Below the pieces are notes generated by a model. The model did no database searches, had not been told where the DNA came from, and saw only the letters and a program-made list of their open reading frames with translations. The position numbers and the translations under genes are program-made. A stretch of DNA of 64,000 nucleotides from Amoebidium appalachense (Eukaryota; Ichthyosporea), in the NCBI GenBank assembly GCA_963693365.1, contig CAVNZM010000003.1, positions 2,604,001 through 2,668,000 of the forward strand, given 5' to 3'. Below are positions 56,159 through 64,000 of this stretch, in pieces. Within the stretch, counting starts at the first letter, position 1, and each line of letters starts with the position of its first letter.

Positions 56159-57854
56159 CTTACCCTGGTCATTCTTGCCGCTGTGCCGCTTCTTGCCATC
56201 TGTGGTGAGTGGCATCCCCCCCCCCCCCCCCCCCCCCCTTCATTAGTAATCTTCTGCCACTTCTGTGTTAACGAGGACGGAACCCTGCAATTGCCGCGAT
56301 CGGTGTGTTGACACGTTGCACGTGCAGGTGCATTCCTTGCCAAGCTGACGTCCGAGATGACTAGCCGAGGCCAGACGGCTTATGCAAGGGCTGGCGGTGT
56401 GGCTGAGGAGGTATGGCAACTGATACCCTATGCACAGAGATACACACAGATACACACACATGCATTCAAAACACACATGCACACACGCAGTCACCCATGC
56501 ACACACACACACATCAGCGTACAGATACATGTTCAACACGTGTACACGACTACAGACACACAAGGAAGGGGAGGAAGAAGGGAGGGGGGGGGGGGATGGG
56601 GGTAAAATTGAGCAGCAGAAAGACCCTTGATATTGGAATACTTGTTCTACTTCAGATAAGCAAAGATGACAATATTATTGGAACACCTTGTTCTTGGCCA
56701 TCAAGGAGAAAGAATCGAGGAAGAAAGACAATCATATCTGAACTTCTTTCGGGACTTCTGATTCTTACAAGAACTTATCGGCAATGGCGCCAAATTGTTG
56801 GATGCCTTGTTCTGTACCAATTGAGACAAAGAATCGAGGAAGAAAGGCAATCACATCCGAACCTCTTATTTTTTTTACACGTGCAAACTTAGAATACGGC
56901 ATTCATTGACCTCCTTGCACGTGCAGGCGCTCTCTCTTATTCGCACTGTTGTTGCGTTTGGCGGGGAGGACCGAGAGAAGGAGCGCTACCGAAAGGAGCT
57001 GATGGGGGCATACAGCACGGGCATACGGCAGGGTCACGTGACTGGCCTGGGCATGGGGCTGACCATGGGCATTATGTTCTGTCTCTACGCACTGGGCTTC
57101 TGGTAGGTGCTCCTTCTAGCATGTAAATGAAGCGCACGCACGCACATGCACCTGCACATGCTCAAGTATGCCTCCATGCACACATGCACCTGCCTGGAGC
57201 ACACCCACATGCACGCCTTTTCATTCCTTTGCACCCACAAGCCCTATTCTTCCCTTCCTCCCCCCTCCCCCCTCGCACACCTATATGTATGTCATTCTTC
57301 CCTGTCCTGCCTCTGTCGGTACACACACGAGCACACACATGTACACACACGCACACGCACACACATACACACACGCTAACAAGCACGCTTTCCACCTTCC
57401 CCCCTTTTCAGGTACGGCAACAAGCTTGTTCAGGCCGATGAGATGCAGCCAGGCAGTGTTCTGACCGTGTTCTTTTCCATCGTCATGGGCGGCATGGCCA
57501 TCGGCCAGGCTGCCCCATCATTCACTGCTTTCGCCGTCGGTATGCCTCCCCCTTCCTAACACCCTCCCACCATTACCTTTCTCCCTATGCTCTCTCTGCC
57601 GCATACATAACACACATGCCCCAACCCTCCCCCCCCCCCCCCCCCCTCCCCAACGTGCCGGGCTGCTTGCTCGCGGACCCTCCCGCCTTGCTTTTTTCTT
57701 TCTTAGAGAAGAGAAGGAGACGAATGGTGCATGCCTCTTCTTTTCTTAGTTCGAAAAGAGCAATTGTTTGCGGCGTGTTTGTGTGTCTGCATTCTCTCTT
57801 CTTTTTTTATATTTTATTTTCTTCCTTTTTTTTTTTGAGTTTTTTTTTTTTTGT

Positions 57855-57900
<46 letters not shown>

Positions 57901-58815
57901 GTTTACGAGAAAAGAGCGAGTGTAACCACAAATAGTGTGCCTAACACAATTTATGTCTCTGCAGCCAAGGGTGCCGCTTACCACTTGTTTGAGGTGATTG
58001 CGCGCAAACCGGCCATCGACTCCCTAGCAACGGAGGGTAAGATCCTGGACCACGTGGAGGGGGACATCTCCTTTGAGCACGTGGACTTCACATACAGCAG
58101 CAGGAAGGAGGGGCTGATTCTGCGTGACTTGAACATCACTGTCAAGAGGTGCGTGTATGTGTGTGTGGAAGGGGGGGATGGTGGGAGGGTGGATGTAGGG
58201 GTGGACGGGGATGGGGGGGGTGTACGTGTTGGTGGGCGGGTGTGTATGTGTGTGTGTGTGTGGATGTTTGTGTGTGGGTATCTTGTATGTGCGTGTGTCC
58301 GGTAGTAATTGTTTGTGGAGGTGTGTGTGCTTGTGGGCGGGTGGGCGGGTGGGTGGGTGGGGTGTGGGTATTTGTCTGTTTTTGGGTGTGTGCGGGTGTA
58401 GGGCAAGGGGTGATGAAAGGAATGATGTGTCTGTTGTGTGTCGACTCCAGGGGACGTCAATATTTCAGCGTCATTTGTGCTAACAAATGTGAATGGGTAT
58501 GCAGGGGACAGACACTTGCTCTGGTTGGCCACTCGGGCAACGGCAAATCCACCACCATCCAGGTGTGTGTGTGTGTGTGTGTGTGTTGTGTGTGTGTGTG
58601 TGTGTGTGCGTGTGCGTGCGGCGCGCGCGCGGTGTGCTTGTGTGAGCATGAGGATTTGTTCTCGAACCCCCCCCCCCCCCCCCCCCCCTCCCAACATACA
58701 CACACACAGAGAGAGCCGCTATTTTTGCAAAATCTGCAATGTGTCCGTCGTGCATGGTGCATGCATACTTCATACTCCGCTACTAACACCCCGCCCATCC
58801 CCCCCCCTCCTCCCC

Positions 58816-58846
<31 letters not shown>

Positions 58847-59266
58847 AAAAAAAAAAAACACCCACTCCCACCCACACACATGTGCTACCTGCAGCTGATT
58901 GAGCGCTACTATGACCCTCTTGCCGGTGCCGTCAAGCTTGACGGGGTAGACATCAAGGACCTCAACGTGCAGTGGTACCGCTCACAGATCGGCCTGGGTA
59001 CGTGCCTTCCTTTCTTTTTTTTTTTTCTTTTTTTTTTTTTCCTGCGGCCTCACCCCTACCACCCCCATGCCGTGATGGTCGTGTCTGTGTGCTATTTATC
59101 CCTTCCTTTCCCTGTATTTTAACCCGAAGTGCTTTCAAATCACCTCCCCGCTCCCCCTCCCTTTCAACCCCCTTTTCTTTCCTGCCTACCCTCCCCCCTT
59201 CTTCCCCCCTCCCCCTTCCGTCCCCTTCCCCCTCATATTTACCCAATCTCGTGTGTGTGTGTGTGC

Positions 59267-59300
<34 letters not shown>

Positions 59301-61271
59301 CAGATGTTGTGTTGTTTCTTTTTTTTTCCTGGTCCAACATTCCCTGCCCTCTCTCTTTCATTTGTTTTTCTTTCTCCTTTTCTTTAGTTCTTTCTTTTCT
59401 CTCCTTTTGTGACTGTCTTTGTGTTCTCCCTCTCTGACCACTGTGATTACAGTGAGCCAGATGCCTACCCTCTTTGCTATGACCATTGCCGAAAACATTG
59501 CCCTGGGCGCCGGCCTCACACTCAACAAGGTACCCCCCCCCCCCCCCCCCCCAACCCCGCGCTTTTGTTTTCGTGTTTTGTGTTGCCGTCTCTTCTTCCC
59601 CCCCCCCCCCCCTTTGATCAAGACGGGTTGACCCACCCAAGTTCAGTTGATGCTGCTGTCTGAGTTGGAGCGTCGTATATACGCGGGCTAAGGGGTCGAA
59701 ACTCAGACGCAATTGATGACTTGGGCCCTCCCTGAGGATGGGCTCTGCTTATGACGCATACTGTGCGCATGGCTGATGCTGCATACTTGAATGTTTGCCT
59801 TTGCATGTGTCCTGCATCATGCTTCTCATCGTCTATGCGTACTTCGTACTGTGTTCCGCATTCAAACCCCCCCTGTCTTCTTTCAGAGGTGTCCTTTCAG
59901 GACAGACCACTGTGTGGAGACATCTTTACTTCCATGCAACCGGGCATGGTTGCTCTGTGTCGTGCATCTGTAAGCACATACGCGTTTGTCGCTGCACTGC
60001 ATTAGTTTGCACACACATCTTCACCGTTTTGCTCACCTTGCTTGCATAAGCAACCCTGCTCGTCTTTGATCAAGACGGGTTGACCCACCCAAGTTCAGTT
60101 GATGCTGCTGTCTGAGTTGGAGCGTCGTATATACGCGGGCTAAGGGGTCGAAACTCAGACGCAATTGATGACTTGGGCCCTCCCTGAGGATGGGCTCTGC
60201 TTATGACGCATACTGTGCGCATGGCTGATGCTGCATACTTGAATGTTTGCCTTTGCATGTGTCCTGCATCATGCTTCTCATCGTCTATGCGTACTTCGTA
60301 CTGTGTTCCGCATTCAAACCCCCCCCCCCCCCCCCCCCCCCGCCCCTTCGACCTGTTAATGTTTGATTCCATGTGTGCTGCCTTCTTATGTATACCCCTA
60401 CACACATGTGCGCACGCTCGGGCAAACACCGGCAAATCCCAACCGCAACCCCCCCCCCCCCCCCCCCGGGCCCCTTCTTTACGGTCGTGGGGCTATTAGA
60501 GCCGTATGCATCGCTACCTTAACCCCAAATTGACTGATTCCCATTTCCCCTCCTTCCTTCCTTCCCCCCCCCCCTCCCCCCCCCCCCCCTCTCTTCAGGA
60601 TTTCAACCCTAGCCACCCCGAGAGCGCGAGCAACAGGCGGTTTGTTCTAGCCAAGGCCAGCCAGGCACAAATTGAGGAGGCAGCAAAGATGGCAAACGCA
60701 CACAACTTTATCATGAAGCTGCCTGAGGGTTATGCTACCTTGGTAAGTGGGTGGGGGGTGGGGGGGGGGTGGGGGGGGAAGGGGGGGGGGGGGAGGGGGT
60801 TAGGTGGGGGGTTTTTTTTTGGGGGGGGGGGGGGGGGGGGGGGGGGGCTGGAAATGTGTTTAGGGGTGTGCCTGTGTGGGTGTTTTTTCCTTTGGCAATA
60901 GTTCCCATGTTGTGACGATTCCATATCTGACCCTCACCCTCCCTTCTCGTTCCCTGTCTCTTCCCCCCAGCCCCACCTCCTCCCTCCCTCCCTTCCCTCC
61001 TTCCCCCCCCCCCCCCCCCACACGTGCACATCTACACATACACCTACACCTACACACGCACAGATTGGTGAGCGTGGCGCGCAGCTCTCAGGAGGGCAGA
61101 AGCAGCGCATTGCGATTGCCCGTGCCCTGGTCAAGAACCCACGCATCCTGCTGCTGGACGAAGCAACCAGCGCACTGGACTCGCACAGTGAGAGGGTGGT
61201 GCAGGATGCTTTGGAGAAGGCATCGCAGGGGAGAACTACCGTGGTGATTGCTCACAGACTGAGCACAATCA

Positions 61272-61316
<45 letters not shown>

Positions 61317-61740
61317 GGGGGGGGGGGGGGGGGGGGGGGGGGAGGGGGGTTAAGGGTGGGTGGGGTGTGTGTGTGTGGGGGGGGGGGGGGGGGGGGGGGG
61401 GGGCGCTGTGGACGTGGGCATGGGTGTGGGTGCGAAAGAAAGGGGGAGGTGGGGAGGGGATGGGGGGGGGGGGGGGGGGGGGGGAGGGGGATGATCGTTC
61501 TGATGGTTGACCGAAAGATTTCTGGGGAGAAGAGGAAGAGAAAGGGATGGTGTGTGTGTGGGTAAGGGAGGGGGGGGGGGGTAATGGGAGATGATTTTGT
61601 ATTATATGGTATGTACATGACCACCGTGCTCACGCTGGGTGTTTGCAGAATGCTGACGTCATTGCCGTGGTTGAGGGGGGGCACATTGTTGAGGCAGGCA
61701 CGAACGCAGAGCTGATGGCTATTCCCGTATGTTGCATCAT

Positions 61741-61784
<44 letters not shown>

Positions 61785-62201
61785 AAAAAAAAAAAAGAAG
61801 AAGAAGAAGAAGAAGAAGAAGGAGAAGGAAAGAGAGAACCAATCTCTCCTAGCTTCACACTTACCTTTCTGTGATGCCTTGCCGTTCTCTGTCTTGCTGA
61901 TGGTTGTTTGTTGCGCACGTCGTATAGACTGCGACATTACCCGTGATGTGGGTAGTAACCCAATACTAATGTGGCAGTAAGGTGGGGTGCAAAAAATAGT
62001 TAGGCGGCATACCATTTAGTATTGCTGCGGCGTGGTCCTGATGTTTATTGGGGTTGGTTTTCAGGATGGACTCTACCGCAAGTTCGTGGAGTTGCAGCAG
62101 ATGGCGCCAGGTGAGAGGGGTGGGGTATATGCGTGATTGTGTGTGTGTGTGGGGGGGGGGGGGGGGGGGGGGGGGGTACATGTACAATGGTGCAGGGTAG
62201 T

Positions 62202-62232
<31 letters not shown>

Positions 62233-62551
62233 GGGGGGGGGGGAGGGGGAGAGGGGGGGGGGGGGGAATGCGGGTACATGCTCAATGAGGCGTGTGTGTG
62301 TGTATGTGCGGGGATGTGGGCAAGCGACATGGTGATGTCTGTGTGCGGGTATATGTGTAGACAGGGGGGGTTGGCAGACGTGTGTGAAAGGGAGAGAGGG
62401 TGTGTGTGTGTGTATGCGTGATTGCTTGTGCTGTATGCATTTCTGTCCATGTCTGTCTCCCTTTTGAAGTCTTCTTCCTCGCTCTCTCGCTTATATACAG
62501 CTCTCTCGCTTATATATACACACACACACACTTTCTCTCTCACACTCTCTC

Positions 62552-62585
<34 letters not shown>

Positions 62586-62730
62586 CCCACGCCTTTGATG
62601 CTGTGTTGGTTCCAAGGGCTAACTGTCGGTCATGTGATTACAGTTGACGAGAAGACAGTGGAGAATGAAGAGTCTGATGTTGACGACGTCAGCCATACCA
62701 TAGACAGGCCCAAGAGGTGTGTGTGTGTGT

Positions 62731-62763
<33 letters not shown>

Positions 62764-63432
62764 GTGTTGTGTTTGTTGTGTGAGCAAGTGAGTATATATG
62801 CGTGTGCATGCTGTGTATGTGTGTGTGTGTGTGCGGATGTGTACGCGTGCGCGCCAAGGAGGGTGTTTCGGCCGATAGCATTGAACAGATATGTTGTGTT
62901 TGTTATTATTATTATTATATAGACAGATCTGTTATGTTTGTTATTATCAAATATAACCCTTTTCTCCCCACACACCAGCACACATGCCCGTCCCTCCTCC
63001 AGCACCACCCGTCCAATCAGCTCGGCTAGACAGCCGTCCCAGGCGGGAACCAACCCAGCGACAGCAAATCAGGAGGAGGAGAGCGACAGCGATAGCGATA
63101 GTGAGGACGAATCAGAAAAGGCCAAAAACGACAAGGACGTGGACCCTGGCATGTTCCAGAAGGTGCTGATGCTCAACAGGTCAGAGTGGGGCTGGCTGGC
63201 TCTAGGTATGTGGGTGGGTGGAGGGGGGAAGGGAGGGGGGAAAAGGGGGGGGGGGGGGGGAAGAGGTGAGGGATGGTGTGTGTGTGTGGGGGGGTGGGGG
63301 GGGTGCGCTGTGTGTAGATGGGTGGTAGGGTGGGTGGGTGGTTTGTGCAAAGGGTGGGGAATCGCGAAGGGGTGTGCATGGGTGGGTTGGTGTGGGTTGT
63401 TTTTGTGTTGCGTGCGTGGTGGACGGTTATGT

Positions 63433-63486
<54 letters not shown>

Positions 63487-64000
63487 CATTGTGGGTCTGC
63501 AGGCCTGTGGATTTGGATGGCCGGGTAGTTGTCTTGATGTTAGTAAAGGGGCAAGGTGTTTGTCTTGATGGTAATGGCTGTTAGTGTGTGGGTATGGATG
63601 TCTTGTTGTATACACTGCATTGGAAGAACGTGAGGGTGGAGGGGGAAGGAGGGAGAGGGGGGGGGAGGAGGGGGAGCAAAGGGACAGTACCGAGGGCAAA
63701 ACAGTAGTGTAAAAGATAAACATAAATGTAATAGTACGACTTACGAAAAAGGAGCTGAGAGAGAGAGTAAAAGATGTGTCGCTGACTAATGGACCAATTG
63801 GATTGCAGGGATTATTGGTGCGGCTATTAGCGGTGCGATGTGGCCCGTGTTCTCCCTGATCTTTGCTGAGATCATCGGTGTGATGGTGTCCGATGACAAT
63901 GACAAGGTGCTGTTCTGGGTCTACATGTTCCTGGTTGCTGCGGCCGTCGTTTTTACGTCAAACTACGTCAATGCTGTGGGTATCGCCGTGGCTGGAGAGA
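51724..64000 (+). CDS. ABC transporter, P-glycoprotein-like (ABCB) full transporter, 3' part beyond window
   Basis: ATP-driven membrane exporter. Exons by GT-AG sites and phase: 51724-51774 (start [10 protein letters not shown]), 52218-52392, 52901-52981, 53555-53652, 54464-54597, 55274-55382, 56159-56204, 56328-56410, 56927-57102, 57412-57539, 57965-58148, 58505-58562, 58895-58997, 59453-59529, 60599-60742, 61064-61273, 61649-61736, 62065-62110, 62644-62716, 62979-63205, 63809 to the window end. The first transmembrane domain spans exons 2-11. The first nucleotide-binding domain has Walker [11 protein letters not shown] (58505 exon), Q-loop LVSQMPTLF, signature LSGGQKQR and Walker [15 protein letters not shown]-loop VIAHRLST (61064 exon). 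An acidic linker [15 protein letters not shown] (62979 exon) leads into the second transmembrane domain. Introns carry poly-G/poly-C, (GT)n and an intronic repeat. Confidence 0.93.
55400..55577. repeat. Intronic repeat copy 1 in ABCB
   Basis: Begins GGTCGAAACTCAGACGCAAT and ends at GTTCCGCATTCAAAACC next to a poly-C run. The same sequence occurs at 59694-59870 and 60143-60320. Confidence 0.9.
59620..60322. repeat. Intronic repeat copies 2 and 3 in ABCB
   Basis: A unit of about 250 bp starting TTTGATCAAGACGGGTTGAC is present at 59618-59870 and again at 60067-60320. The two are nearly identical and separated by 195 bp. Both end in the block shared with 55400-55577. Confidence 0.92.
61064..61273 (+). 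other. ABCB exon with signature, Walker B and H-loop
   Basis: Encodes [20 protein letters not shown], then [20 protein letters not shown] and [13 protein letters not shown], the diagnostic part of nucleotide-binding domain 1. Acceptor CACAG, donor GTGTGT. Confidence 0.95.

Overview
The window is eukaryotic nuclear DNA with long GT-AG introns full of poly-G/poly-C runs and (GT)n/(GA)n tracts. Two conserved host genes lie at its ends, and a virus-like mobile element of about 46 kb sits between them. The left host gene, on the minus strand with exons between 304 and 3437, is the spliceosomal U5 15-kDa protein DIM1/TXNL4A. The right host gene, on the plus strand from 51724 to beyond the window end, is a P-glycoprotein-like ABCB transporter in about 20 exons. 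The two are transcribed away from each other, so the element sits in what was a short divergent intergenic region. The host cannot be named from this. The transporter is P-glycoprotein-like, and endogenous giant-virus DNA is known from unicellular relatives of animals and from algae, but nothing here decides between such hosts.

The element is bounded by terminal inverted repeats (5127-6844 and 50065-51291). Each repeat carries copies of a small PD-(D/E)XK nuclease-like gene and GC-rich minisatellites. A 363-bp perfect palindrome (4765-5127) abuts the left end. The interior is mostly intronless and compact, and its genes are of kinds shared with nucleocytoplasmic large DNA viruses, polinton-like viruses and their small relatives. 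They are an SF3 (D5-like) helicase, an A22-like Holliday junction resolvase broken by a frameshift, a candidate capsid-type protein cut by a 500-N gap, KilA-N and T5orf172 proteins, a possible Ulp1/adenain-type protease, a five-finger C2H2 protein and small Cys-rich proteins. An IS607-type transposon (serine recombinase plus TnpB/Fanzor-like nuclease) is inserted in it. I see no DNA polymerase B, RNA polymerase subunit or packaging ATPase, though part of the element is hidden in the gap.

Layout: 1-3437 TXNL4A; 3438-4764 flank without a gene; 4765-5127 palindrome; 5127-6844 left terminal repeat with two nuclease genes; 6863-7470 92-bp tandem repeats; 7550-12263 a cassette of three coiled-coil/low-complexity genes enclosed by inverted repeats; 12587-13086 gap; 13088-33999 the densely coding core; 34006-37943 poly-C and tandem repeat arrays with two small genes; 37944-42996 an intron-containing JmjC demethylase-like gene and an adjoining ORF; 42997-50058 repeats and small genes; 50065-51291 right terminal repeat; 51724-64000 ABCB.

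Two promoter types recur. One is an AT-rich block (AATATTATCT or ATATTTTGTA) 10-30 bp before many start codons. The other is a classical TATA box (TATAAAAG) 35-100 bp before the regulator-like and coiled-coil genes. A plausible reading is that resolvase, helicase and nucleases handle replication and recombination, the KilA-N/T5orf172 proteins act as DNA-binding regulators, and the capsid-like and Cys-rich proteins are structural. All of these roles are inferred from family resemblance.
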